A DNA stretch of 64,000 bases from Colletotrichum lupini (taxonomy: Eukaryota; Ascomycota; Sordariomycetes; Glomerellales; Glomerellaceae): NCBI RefSeq assembly GCF_023278565.1, contig NC_064676.1, positions 248,001 through 312,000 of the forward strand. The letters run 5' to 3'. Within the stretch, counting starts at the first letter, position 1; every line of letters starts with the position of its first letter. Below the pieces are notes generated by a model. The model was not told the origin of the DNA. It searched no databases and was given only the letters and a program-made list of their open reading frames with translations. This document shows positions 23,758 through 35,737 of the stretch, one piece after another. Both the position numbers and the translations under genes were made by a program.

Positions 23758-26700
23758 ACTTTTTTCATGTGTCAAAGCAGAAATCGTATTTTACGGTCAC
23801 CCCACTACCCAGGATAGGGTCTAGACTAGTGTAGTAACCTATAAATAGGAGTTATAGAGATTTACGGCTTAAGAAATACTTTAATTTTATAATATATTAG
23901 ACCGTACGGCAGTATATAAAATCGCGCAATATCGTACCCCGATATAAAAGTTTTTCTTCTCTTTATAACTTTATTATAAAAGTAACTACTGCTTTTTGCC
24001 CTCTTATAGGTAAAAATCACTCTTTACGTAAGTTATTAAACTAATAGCTCGCTTATAGACATTATAGTATAGATCTATAATAACTTCTAGTCTCTATATA
24101 AAACGTTACTAAACTAATCGACTTTATAATACCTCCTCGTAAAGCTATTCCGAAACGACCGATCGATAATAATACTCGTATAAGCTCTGCCCTTTTTATA
24201 TAATAAGAACGTATAAACGTACAAGCCTTAATATTAATAAAATCTCTTTTTATAGGCTTAAAGGAGCGGGAACGAAGTGTTTAGTAAACGAAAAAGGAGC
24301 TAAAGTAATCGCTAATAATTAATATCTCTATTATATTATATAACGTATCCTTTTTTAAGAACGAACTTAATAGTTTCTAAATAACGACTTATACTAACGT
24401 CTAAGTTATTAAGAAGTTTATTAAGAAAGTTTAGTTTAATTACTTCTCGACGTTTACTTTATATTAAGATATAATACGATCTATTATTTAATATTTTATA
24501 ATAAACTAATAAATTCTTTTAATAGAGTAGATAGTATTTCTAATTAATATAAAAAATCCTTGCGATATCTTAGAGTACTATAAAGTAGCGTACGAAGCTA
24601 TAAGTTTAGAGAGATTCCTCTCTAAAGCTACGATCTTATATAAAAAAGATAATTACTAACTTTCTATTATTTCTTAAACTAGAATTAAGTCGCTAGTTAT
24701 TAAACCTTAGCTAGTAAAGAAGGGAAAAGGTTATATAAAGCTAATTATAACTAAAACTTTAGGCAAAATAACGTATAGAAATGTTCCGAAAACACGGCTT
24801 TTAATAAGTATTAGTATTAAACTAATAATAAAGATTAAGGAGGAATTATTAGTTAAGTAAAAAAAGAAGATCGTTAAGAAGGAGGTAAAGGCTAAAAAAA
24901 AGGTTAAAAACGATAAAAACGATAAGAAAGACGAGATTATAGTAGTTCAATAAGAAAATAAAGTTCACGATAGTAAATAACCTAGTACATTACAAGGATA
25001 GAAACGAGCATTCTCGTTAGTAAATAGTTTAGAGTAAACTATAATTATATTTATAATTCCTCTTCGTCCTTAGTATCGCTCGTAATTACGAAGCTATCCA
25101 ATGCTCTAAGATCAATTCTAAAGTCTTCTAATCTCTACTTAACCTATATAATACTACCCTATAGTTTACTAAGTAAAATAACTTCTAGTTAGAGCTTATT
25201 ACGTATATATTACTTTAAACGAATACGAAGATATTAATACGCTTTAAAATAAGGATAATTAGCCTCGCTAAACTTCGTACTTTTAGCTAATATAGTTAAG
25301 GAGCCCTTAATAATTAAGGTACAAATCTATAAGGTAGCTTAAGGAAAATATGCGTCTAGATTATTACTATTCTAAATAGCGTTTAATAGTTATTGAACTT
25401 AGTCTTAGTTAATCGGCTATATAAAGTCTTATACGGTTCGTAACATAAGTTAATAGTATAGTTACTATAGCTAACTAGAAATAACGTGAGGGCGACCTTT
25501 TTAACGACGAATTCGATAAGAGTTCCAAATTTATACGAAGTTAATAAAATCAGAACGAATCAGTAGTATATACGTAAATAGAAGTACAATCTAGTTAGAG
25601 AGTATATTTATATAGAATAGCCCTTAGAACTTAAGTAGTTAGAAGTATTCCTATAAACGTAAGTATACTTATATATACTAAGATATATATTACTTACCCG
25701 CTAATATACTAATCTATTTTAATAAAGACGATTCTACTAACTCTTAATCTTAACGTTATGGATACTTTTGCTAAAGATCTAGTAATTACGGAATATAATT
25801 AGACTTTTTGCTATTAAACGGTGTTATAAAAAGTAGTAATAAACACTAGACGTAAGAACGGTTTCTTTCCCTCGGTCTAAACGAACTCGTAATAACGTAA
25901 ATCCCCGTTATTAAATAACGGTAAGATATTATATAAGTATATTCCGGGACGTATAGGTAAAAACCCCTATATAAAACTATATAATAAACTGCGAATAAGT
26001 ATTAATACTAATATAGATCTTAAATCTAAATGGTAGAAGCTTATCTTACGTATCTAAAGACTAAATATAATTTAGTCTAGGAGTCGTAAACCCTTTATAA
26101 CGGTACCTTATTTTACTTAACCGATCTTAAACTTATTATAGAAAGGTTTTGCGATATATAAGGTATAGTTTATCTCGGCTAATAATATAAGCTTATTAGC
26201 GAACCTATATATAAAAATACTCTTTACTGTACCCTTTAGTACGGCGAGTAACCTCTAGTATACTAAAAAAGAACTCTTCTAATCGTTATCGTATAATTAC
26301 GAGCTATTTTAGTATTTATTATTACTAAAGCTAATTCTATCGACGAAGTATTAATAATCCTATAGCCGTAATTATAAATCCTTTAGACTAGAGTTAAAAA
26401 AGGATATCTTTATCGTTTAAGCATTATTAAAAGAATAATTCTTAAATACGAATCAATAGATCCTTAGAAAAAACCGTACGCTCTTCTCGTTATAAGTCCT
26501 ATTTCGTAAGTTAACGTTCGAAAGTTCGCTTTATAATTCTAGTACTAGAAACTATAAAAATATATATAATAATTATATTATAGGTCTAATTACTCTCTAA
26601 CTTTATAATAATTATCGTTCGATATAGTAAAAAATTAATACGCGGTCGTACTATTCTAAGAAAGTAGTAATATATAAAATAAGAAACTAAGAAAGAAATT

Positions 26701-28428
26701 TTAAGTAAGGGGTAAATATTTATATATAATTATAACGATATATAGGGGTATCCTTTTGTTTATAAGGTCTTATAAGTATATATATAGAAATATAGACGCT
26801 TACGGGGATCTATAACGCTAAAAAGGATAGAAAAGTATATAACGATAATATACGATAAATAAAAGTTCTATAATTTTACTAAAAACGTTAAACTTTAGGG
26901 AGAGCCTTTATACGGTTAGTTACGGCCTCTTACGGGCTAAACTAAGCGCGTATACTCTAGCTTATAGCTAGTAAGTACCTTACGACTCCGTAAGGGCCTT
27001 ATTACCCGGGTATTAAGCCTAATTATACTATATCCTAATATATACCTATATAAACTCCTATACTATGCCGTATAAAAATATTAAATTAATTACTCCTTAC
27101 TTAGAGTCTATATAAGTTAATAACGCTCCTTATAATCCTATATACTATTATATATACCCTCTTTATTATCTTTAGCCTACTTAGCTACCTATTTAAGAGC
27201 TTCTACTATCGTACGGAGGTATATAGCGGGGATAGTACCTAAAGACTTAAATAGAGCGCCGATACGGACTTTATTATAGCCCTTATAGTTACGACCGCGC
27301 TTAACGACCTTAGTAAGCGTATTACGAGCTAGTACGAACCGTTAATAAACTATAAATAGATATAAAGTAGTATAGGGTAACGTACGAGTAATAACGGGAG
27401 GCGTAACGAGCATATACTTATATATAGTAAATATATAGTTATAACTAGAGCAGCCCTTACTTATAAAAATAATATAATTAGCGAAAATACCTTTACTAGC
27501 TTTATAACGGGCGCACGACTCGGCACTAGTCTTAGCGTTACCGTATATAGTCGTTTAAATAGTATTAGTAGCCTAAGTACGAGTTATAGTAATATCCGGG
27601 GGCATATAACGGCCATTCTTAGTAATCTTAGGGTTAAGCTTAATCTAACGCTAGGGCTAGATTATATAGGTTAGTATAATAATATTAAATAGTATAGGGT
27701 AGTATATACTAACTTATATAATACTAAGGTTATAGATCTAGTAGAAAGTCTTTAAAAAGGAAGACAAAGAGCCTATAAATAACGTAAGAATCCGTATAAT
27801 AAAAAAGCTGTTATATAGAAATATACGTATTAGTAAAGAAGTAAGAGGTTATTTTATAAGATATAAGGTCGTTAGGGTACTACGTAGGTTAGTATACGGG
27901 GACCGTCGGGAGCTATATACCCTTAATACGGGCCGAAACGCTATATTAAGCGCTTATTATAAGTATTATACGGCATACGCGATTATTAAGAAAGGGAGTG
28001 TCCTATACGAAATTATTAGTATATATACGTAAATAGTTAATACTAAAGAAAAAAGTAAATAAAAAGAATTGAATTATAAATAGGTATATACGCGTAATTA
28101 TACTTATAATTGCGCGTATATTAGCCTAAGAAGAAGCATAATTACTAATTAATAAAAATTGCACTAGTAATTGCGCATAAAATTGCCTAATTATACCTAA
28201 TTAATATTTCTAATTAGTAAATCGCGAATATTGCACTTATAATTACGTATATAATTAGGTAATAATAATAAAAGTAAAGTAGAAAAGGGTATAAAGTATA
28301 ATAAGGCGAAATACAATCGCTAATAAGTAACTATAAGGGCGTAAGCGGATTACTTACCTTACTTAAGGAATATTAGGTTAGTTAAGAAGAAAGGGAAATT
28401 GATTAGTAGTGGAAATTGGTAGGGAGGA

Positions 28429-28466
28429 TATGCCCCCTAGCTGCCCCACTTTTGCTGGGCGGCATA
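28429..28466. repeat. Imperfect hairpin in a non-RIP'd island inside the TIR element
   Basis: TATGCCCCCTAGC at 28429-28441 is the near reverse complement of GCTGGGCGGCATA at 28454-28466 (11 of 13 positions), with a 12-nt loop. It lies in a ~110-bp stretch of normal CpA/TpG content inside otherwise RIP'd DNA. Confidence 0.55.
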
Positions 28467-28617
28467 ACTGCCCTTACGTAACTACTGCTGCCTATAGTCA
28501 TAAGCAATTCCTTGTAATAATATACGGGATTTATTATAATATTTATTTATACGTACGAGAAAGTCGCGCTATTAATGCTTAAAATTTACGGTGGCCGTAG
28601 GTCTATTGGAAAGAACG

Positions 28618-28650
28618 GTTTTGGCGGAGTGCCTCTTGCAGTCTGCCGTA
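28618..28650 (-). repeat. Right 33-bp terminal inverted repeat
   Basis: It is the exact reverse complement of 23725-23757 and is followed by CACCC. Confidence 0.9.
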
Positions 28651-28655
28651 CACCC

Positions 28656-29005
28656 CACCATTAGCTGCGAAGACGAGGCAAATGGTGCTGCCTGTAACGT
28701 CGGATCAGGCTGCAGGATCGCTAGCGAGAATTGTTGCTGAGTTCTCCGCCCACGCGCTCATAACATCTGCCCGACCGCAATATTGTTTACATAAGTACTG
28801 AAGTACTATAGTAATCAGAATTGGCACGGATATTTTGTCTTCTTGACTCGTTTTGGAGGTATTCACGCCAGCATCAACAGTCGTGTAAGCACCAGTGCTT
28901 TCGGAGACACCGCCAGAGTAAAGCTATCTGGCGGGGCAAGTTTCTTCATTCATCGCTGCTTCATTATCTTCTTCTCAAGTATTGTCTTCAAAGAGTCGCG
29001 CCACG
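28656..29005. other. Upstream region of the STAND gene
   Basis: Composition is normal. The last ~60 bases before the start codon are pyrimidine-rich (CTTCATTATCTTCTTCTC), a common feature of fungal promoters and leaders. No other gene is seen. Confidence 0.5.
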
Positions 29006-32000
29006 ATGAGGGAACAAGAAGCATCAGATTCGTCGGGCAAGAAAATCGCCAATGGAGACAGGTCCATGGATGAGATCTGGGCAGCCGCAGCCGAGCATTT
29101 CCGGGAAATATGCGGCGAGTCGCTTAACAAGGGCGAGCTGAAGAGCTTCGAAGACGTGCAGAAGCAGATTGAGAACAGCGGCAAAGTCAATACGAGCCCG
29201 AGTCCGGAAGACAGCTGGGAAACAGCTAAGAGTGTCGGCCTAAGTTCTCTCAAGTACCTCAAAATGCTCGTGGGAGCTGCCTCACAGGCCTCTTCATTTG
29301 TGAGTCTCAGCGAGTTTCATTTTTGCCCGACTTGACCGCTGATGCAACCAGATCCCGATCCCGGCCGTGGCAAGCAATATCACAGCCAGTGCGCTCTCAT
29401 TCGTGTTCGACATCCCTCAGGCTATCAAAGGCTACAACGATGCCGTCGATCAAGTCTTTAGCGAAGTGTCGTCGGCGCTGTCTCAGTTCCAGATCTATCA
29501 GTCCATGGACAGCGTCGATCGCTTGCTGATCAACCAGATCAATCTGGTTCTGATACGCTTTGTTGAGGTTTGCGCTCATGTCGTCAAGCATCGCCAGGGC
29601 CGCAGACGTGACCGAGTCTTCCAACGGGTCAAGTCCATTTTCGACAGCGATACAGACTTGGCTAGTGCCATGGCAGCATTTAAAGGGGCTCTGCAGGGAC
29701 AGCGCGATGTTGAAGGAACTGTCACGCTTGCGGTGGTTGTAGAAACGCAAAGGGCTGCGCAAGAGACCCACAAGGGCGTCCAGTCTCTGACAGACGACGC
29801 TGATCGCACGAAGACACTGACCAAGATTCGCGATAATCTTGGCGTGCCGTCAACTGTCCGGCTCGACACCAACACCACGCAGACAGTTACCACAATCTCG
29901 GACAAATGTTTCAACGGCACAGGTTCGTGGATCTGGACTCATGAAGCGTACACCTCATGGACAGCATCAAACGATAAAGATGTATTGGTTGTGTCCGGTC
30001 CTGAATCATCCGGAAAGACATCTGTCACTGCTCTCATCACCAAACGCCTCGAAGAGCAAAAGGGCCGCATCTATGTTGCCCACTACTTCTTCCCAGTCAG
30101 CACGAAGAAGTCCGAAAATGACAAAAACCCCGTACAGACAGCGCTGAAGTACATGGCTTTCCAAATTGCTCGCGTCGATGCCACGGTACGAAAAGCCTTG
30201 AACAAGGCGTGTGACGCTGGGCCTGCCGCATTCCGTCGCTCATCGAGCACCGAGAACTTGGAGAAGCTGTGGTCAGACCTCAAAATTGGAGCACCTGGAT
30301 CAGGAGCTACATACTACCTGGTGTTCGATGGAATTGAGAATCTTCATCAAGATCAGTTGAAGATGCTCCTTGAGTTTATCTTCGGTTCTCGGTCGAAAGA
30401 GAAGCCGGCTCGGCGAGTGCGCATCTTGGTGAGCGGCACAGACGCCAAGCTGAAGACTGCGTACCAACCAAACTTCGACGATGCGTTGAAAATTCAAATG
30501 GAGAAGGAGAACGAGCAGGATATGCGGCTCGTCATCATTGAGTCTTTGAACAAGCAGGGTGTGCTTCCAAACGCCGGGACCAATTCGCAACAGCAAAAGG
30601 CTAGAGACAAGATTCTTGAGAAGCTTCCACAGAATGTGAACGGAAGATACTCGACATTCCAGCCTCAGCTAGACGGAGTCATACGTCTCCTGAGCACACG
30701 TATGGCTACTGTTGAAGAGTTAGACCGTATGCTTGATCAGTCAATGAGCAGTTTCGAGGCGGCGATCAACGATCTCCAGCGGTCATTGACAGCTGATGAA
30801 ATCATCGAGCTAAACGAAATGCTTAAATGGGCCTTGTACAGCCACTACTATCTTACCTTGGAACAACTTGAGTCCGCCATGGTAAGCACCCTAAGGTATG
30901 CTCTTGGCTAGTATGCAGAAACTGACATCAGGCGTAATAAAGAGGCTATTTTCAGGCATAGAATCTCTCACGTCTCTCGAGTACGTTATCAAGAATAAGT
31001 ACTCCGCTGTCTTGATGATCGAAGATGGTAGTGTCTTCCCTCAAGACGGTGTTGTAGAGTATTTGCAGAAGCAGAGAGAACTTTCGAACCGCTCGGCCAA
31101 CTCCAAAGACCGCCCTACGATCAGCATGACCATCACTATCAACAATGTCGATCAAGAGCTTTGTGGGCACTTTCTCTGGGATCTTGCAGATATGGCGATC
31201 CGGGACAAGTTCAAATTTGATTTCAACAACTCAAACGCTCTGCACAACAGCAGTCAGCGTATTATTTCAGTGGACGAGTTTGAGGCTAACCAGACGATTG
31301 TGACTCGGGCATTCAACTACCTGAAAGGCAATCCCCAGGAGGAGACGAAAACCATTGGAGAGTACCTCGTCTGTTGGCTTCCCTACCACCTGGGCCAACT
31401 TCGACTACTCGAAGACGAGGGCAAGGGAGAATTGACAACAAACGAAAGGGCCGAGATGGGAAGTAATCTGTATAACCTTTTCAAAGACGACGCGGTCTTC
31501 AAACGGCATCGAGCATCTCTCGGAGAGGTTTATTGGTGGGCAGACGAGATGACAGACGTTCAGAAGTGGTTAACCGATCCAACAGTCGTTCGGAAGCTCG
31601 ATAAGCCATGGCGTGCCAAGATGGAGCGTGCACGATACCCCGCAAGAGGATATCTCAAAGAGTTCGTTCATATGGTGGTACGAGGGTTCCTAAGAGAAAG
31701 GAGCTGGAATGTACCAAGCGCTTGCCGGTGGCTGAAGGAGTTCATGGCCGCGGTAAGTCTGCCTGGGAAATGTGGCATGAAGCCTTTGAGCATGGGATAC
31801 TGACAGGAGTATTGAACAGGACAAGGACAAGATTGAGAAGCTTCCAGATGTCCCAGACCCCGATGGAGATGACGCGAATCAAGAGGGCTCATCATCTCCA
31901 TCTTCATCCGCTGGCTCTAGCGACGAGATCGACTGGGACGTTGCCAGCAAATGGTGCCAAGATATCCTCGGACTGTCAGACGCAGACCTTGATTCACTTT

Positions 32001-33565
32001 GGTATGAAAGACTCGCTGAGGCATCCTCTTGGGTGGGGAACAATCCCGATCAAGCTCTATCGCTTTATCAGAAAGCCGCTCAACTTGAAAACCCAAGCTG
32101 GCGGTGTTACCACGGCCTAGGCATGACCTACTATAATCGGGAGCAGTTGGAGCAGGCCATCGAACAAGTCGAGCTTGCTCTGAAGGAAGCCGAATCGGAG
32201 AAGACTACGCCAAAGCCAGATTCAAAGGAGATCGTCGGCTTGCACTTATTGCTGGGCAGGTACAACTATGAGACGCAGAAGATGGCCACTGCGGCAAAGC
32301 ACTACTTGGTGGCGTCTCAAAGCGATGACACTGAACAGGCAATCGCCGGACAACTGGGACTTCTGAAGGCAAAACTCATGTCCCCAGATGTAACCGAGGC
32401 TGCACAATTGCTGAAGACCATGATTGCTGCAGAAGGCGGTGAAAGTAGGATGATTGAAATCCTGAAGAAGATAGCGAGGGACTTTGAACACGACGCTCTC
32501 GCTTCAAGCATGTTCAAAACCACGAAAAGCGATCCAGAGCTTCTAAAGAAGATGGTCGACACGATGTACGCCGCCACGCAGAAGTCCACCACGCAAGAAG
32601 AACGCCATGCCGAGTCTTCTAATTTAGATGCGCAATACGAGGAAGAAGAAGCCCGAGGAGTGCTCCTCTTCGACCTTGGCCTCGCCGCGTATAAGTTCGG
32701 AATCACACTGGATGAAAAAGAGCCCGTGAGCGAAGCCCTACGTCTTTGGACTGAGAGTCGAGACCAACTCGCCAACGTGGGTGGCCGCAACGCCTACGTT
32801 GCGCGGTCTAACGCCACCTCGGCTCTTGCGAACCATTATTTCTCGAACCAAGGAAAGGGAAAAGACGAAGAAAACCTCGAAGCATTGGCCAAACTCGTCC
32901 AAGAGGAATCAAATAATTTCGACGACTCTTTAACGGCACTCCTAGCCGCACTCCATGCGTTACGTGGAGAGAAGGATAAGGCCAGATCGGTGCTCAGGCC
33001 TCGGGTAGTACAGGCTCTTCAGATACTTTCTGACGAGATGCCCGATAATGATAACTATGGCTTCTTCCTCCTCCAGCAAGTGTTGAAGAGCTATCAACAA
33101 GAAGACTTCAAGGGCGTGTTCATCGCCCATTCCTTGCGGGGCCAGCCAGATCTTGTGACGGGCGGTCTGAACTTTATAGCCGAGGATATCAAGGATGAAG
33201 TTACAGACAAAGAAAAGGTTCTCGAAGTTCTTACGGTACTAGCGAAGGGAACTACCCAGCTCGTGAGAACTCAAGTGCCAGATAGTGCGTCACAACTAGA
33301 GCGCATCCAGGCCGCCAAAGCACACATTGACTCACTTGCCCTCGCAAGTCAATCGAACCTCGCCTCCGAAGGTGACACAAGTCATCAAGACAAGCCAACG
33401 ATTCCAGACAATACTGGTTCTCCAACTAATGTTGCACATCGCCTACTCCAGTCGCGCATCTCGGACTTGCTGAAGCAGCACACACCTACGGTTGAAGTTG
33501 AGACGCAGTGGTTCTGTGATGGTTATACCTCAAGCTTCAGTGAGGGAAACTCGGCCTCCAACTAA
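29006..33565 (+). CDS. NLR-like STAND protein: Goodbye-like N-terminus, NACHT-type NTPase, TPR-like C-terminus
   Basis: Four exons: 29006-29299, 29352-30881, 30943-31752, 31820-33565; 1459 aa; all joins in frame. Start chosen at GCCACGATG. Residues ~1-240 (MDEIW..A.EHFREICGESLN, YLKMLVGAASQASSF, FDIPQAIKGYNDAVDQVFSEV) match my knowledge of the Goodbye domain of fungal STAND proteins. Next comes the NTPase: Walker A GPESSGKT (314-321) and Walker B YYLVFDGIEN (~419-427). The long C-terminus (from ~950) has TPR-like helix pairs, for example DQALSLYQKAAQLENPSW and YNREQLEQAIEQVELAL. Such proteins act in the cytoplasm as nucleotide-switched receptors in non-self recognition and programmed cell death. 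The third exon start is uncertain: a 37-nt intron ending at 30918 is an alternative to the 60-nt intron used. No stop or frameshift is visible. Confidence 0.85.
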
Positions 33566-34142
33566 AGGTTCTTGATTGTTCAGGTATGCTTTATGCATCA
33601 ATCATCCGTCCCATGGTTGTTGCTAATCGTTCACCCGAAGTTCGATATCCACAACATCTCAAAGATAAGCGGCCCTTGCTTACTTCAAACAAACGGCTGT
33701 GCGTCTAGCAAAGTTCTAAGCCCATTAACGTTAAACAGACCCCACCAACACTGGCTCCAATCGTACGAATTGCGTCAACCCAATAAATGAACCGTCCCTG
33801 AAATTTGACAGGCGCCGCATCTGCCGTGCCGATGTGCGCTCGCGTCCGGGATCCCTTCGGGTTGCCCCCAGTTCAGCCCCTTTCATCGGGCTGGACCATC
33901 AGATGACACATTGACAGCTACCGCCAACAACGCTGCTGCTCCCTGTCAAAATCGTTGATCCGCAACTAGGCTAGCCATGCCGAGGCGCTGTTGAAATGAA
34001 CCAAGCAATTACATGTCGGAGTAGGATCGAAAGGGGACGGCATGCCGCTGTGGAATAGTCGCTGGCTCAAAAACAAAACGATCGGCCCAGCCGCCAATCT
34101 TCGATGCATCTGTAACTTGTCGGTCGTTACCAAATCGAAACC
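33566..34142. other. Intergenic region between the STAND and galactanase genes
   Basis: It serves as 3' flank of the STAND gene and promoter of the GH53 gene. A 72-codon frame at 33572-33790 has no recognisable features. Nothing else is seen. Confidence 0.5.
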
Positions 34143-35262
34143 ATGATGAAAGCTCTCTTCCTCACGGCATTGGCTGCTGGCTCAGCTGGTAGGTTGCTCT
34201 GTTGAACCCCCCCTTGCATCTACGAATACGACCCCTAACCAACAATCCGTTCCCGCAGCCGCGGCGAACCTCAAGTACCATGGAATCGACTGGTCATCCA
34301 CCATCGTGGAGGAGCGTGACAAGGGCGTCACCTACAAGAACGCCCAAGGCGTCGCGAAACCCCTGGAGGAGATCCTCGTCGACGCCGGCGTGAACATGGT
34401 CCGCCAGCGAGTCTGGACCGTCGAAGGCGACTACGGCATCTCGTACAACCTCGAGCTCGCCAAGAGGGCCAACGCATCGGGGCTCATGTTCGGCCTCAAC
34501 CTGCACTACAGCGACGGCTTCACGAACCCGGGTCTCCAGGACATCCCGACCGGCTGGCCCACGGCCATTGACGCCCTCGAGGCCCAGGTCACCAACTACA
34601 CCGCCGAGGTGTGCGCGGCGTTCGCCGCCGCCGGGCTCTACCCCGAGATGATCACCATCGGTAACGAGATTGACGGAGGTATCCTCTGGCCCACGGGAAA
34701 GTACGATCAGCCCGAGAACCTCGCCCGCCTGCTGCACGCTGGTTCGGCTGCCATTCGCGCCTCTGCCTTGGGTTCGACTACGAAGATTGTCACGCACCTT
34801 GCCCACGGCTACGACGCCGACCTGCAGGACTGGTACTACGACATGCTCGTCAAGACTGGCAAGTTCACCACTGCCGACTGGGACGTAATCGCGGTGTCCT
34901 TCTACCCCTTCTGGAGCTCGAAGGCGACATTCTCTGCCCTCGAGACAGCTCTCAGTGGCCTCGCGACGCAGTACAGCAAGGAGGTTCAGGTCGTCGAGAC
35001 GAACTGGCCGACCAAGTGCACGTCGCCCGATTACACGTTCCCATCGGACCAGCTTAGCATCCCGCTGAGCACGGCAGGCCAGACTGAGTACATCACCATG
35101 GTTGCGGATACCCTCAAGAAGATTCCCTCTGCAACCGGTCTAAATTACTGGGAGGCTGCGTGGATTTCCAACGCCGTCCTGGGTTCCTCTTGCGAGAGCA
35201 ACGTCATATTTGATGGTACTGGAAAGGCTTACGATAGTCTTGCTGTTTTTGGCACCATTTGA
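34143..35262 (+). CDS. Secreted GH53 arabinogalactan endo-beta-1,4-galactanase
   Basis: Two exons (34143-34188, 34259-35262; 70-nt intron with CTAAC branch and CCCGCAG acceptor) give 349 aa. The N-terminus MMKALFLTALAAGSAAA is a signal peptide, so the enzyme is secreted. It hydrolyses beta-1,4-galactosidic bonds in type I arabinogalactan and galactan side chains of pectin. Family marks: GIDWSS, VNMVRQRVW, GLNLHYSD, the acid/base Glu152 in TIGNEIDGGILWPTG, and the nucleophile Glu262 in VVETNWP, followed by YWEAAWI near the end. The length is typical of single-domain fungal GH53 and no carbohydrate-binding module is seen. Codons are strongly C-ending, unlike the flanking AT-rich DNA. The neighbour on the right (LysM gene) is convergent. 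No breaks. Confidence 0.93.
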
Positions 35263-35737
35263 GATGGTCTTCTAGTGTTATTCCTTTTCGATAGAGAAAT
35301 ATCGCGTATTCATGTACATATTTCTCCGAGGTAATCCTGTTCATCAGGTAGAGATCAACTGCTTCAGTACATAAATTAGACTTGATCGCACTGTTGGATG
35401 CACTCTATCTCAGGTGGTTTACTGGAGGAATTCAGTGAGCATCAAATCTCACGTAATGATGGAGCTTGTAAGATGATTTCTCCCGGCACGACAAAGAACG
35501 TCCCGTAAAATTTCATTAACGACACGGAGCAGATCGAGACCCTGTTTGCTCCAAAAAAGTCAAATCATTGAATCTTATCTTCAGAATCATGTGATGCTTT
35601 ATTGTATAGAAAGATGAATTATATAGTTTCCCCCTCCTTGACACGCCTGTGCAAAATAACTTCTCTAATCCGCCCAGAAAGTATGTACATAGAATAGAAA
35701 TTACGACCCGGAAGGCCTAGGTAGCGCAGTTCGCTGT
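35263..35737. other. Convergent intergenic region (3' ends of GH53 and LysM genes)
   Basis: This is AT-moderate sequence holding both 3' UTRs. No open frame or repeat stands out. Confidence 0.6.

Larger units (their letters stand above)
23725..28650. mobile_element. 4.9-kb TIR-bounded DNA transposon of unrecognised class, interior RIP'd
   Basis: The ends are perfect 33-bp inverted repeats (23725-23757 and 28618-28650, beginning TACGGCAGACTGCAAG). CACCC lies immediately outside on both sides (23720-23724, 28651-28655), a possible 5-bp target duplication. The interior from ~23850 to ~28400 is RIP-degraded. The terminal ~120 bp on the left and a stretch near 28405-28515 keep normal CpA/TpG. A lysine-rich protein-like stretch is readable on the plus strand near 24870-24950, and broken protein-like sequence near 27150-27780. 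I could not assign a transposase family; a 5-bp duplication fits neither hAT (8 bp), pogo (TA) nor Mutator (9 bp). Confidence 0.7.

Noticed and set aside
28429..28515. Helitron 3' end (hairpin followed by CTRR)
   Set aside because: The hairpin is imperfect, no CTRR terminus at the right distance is clear, and the surrounding element has TIRs.
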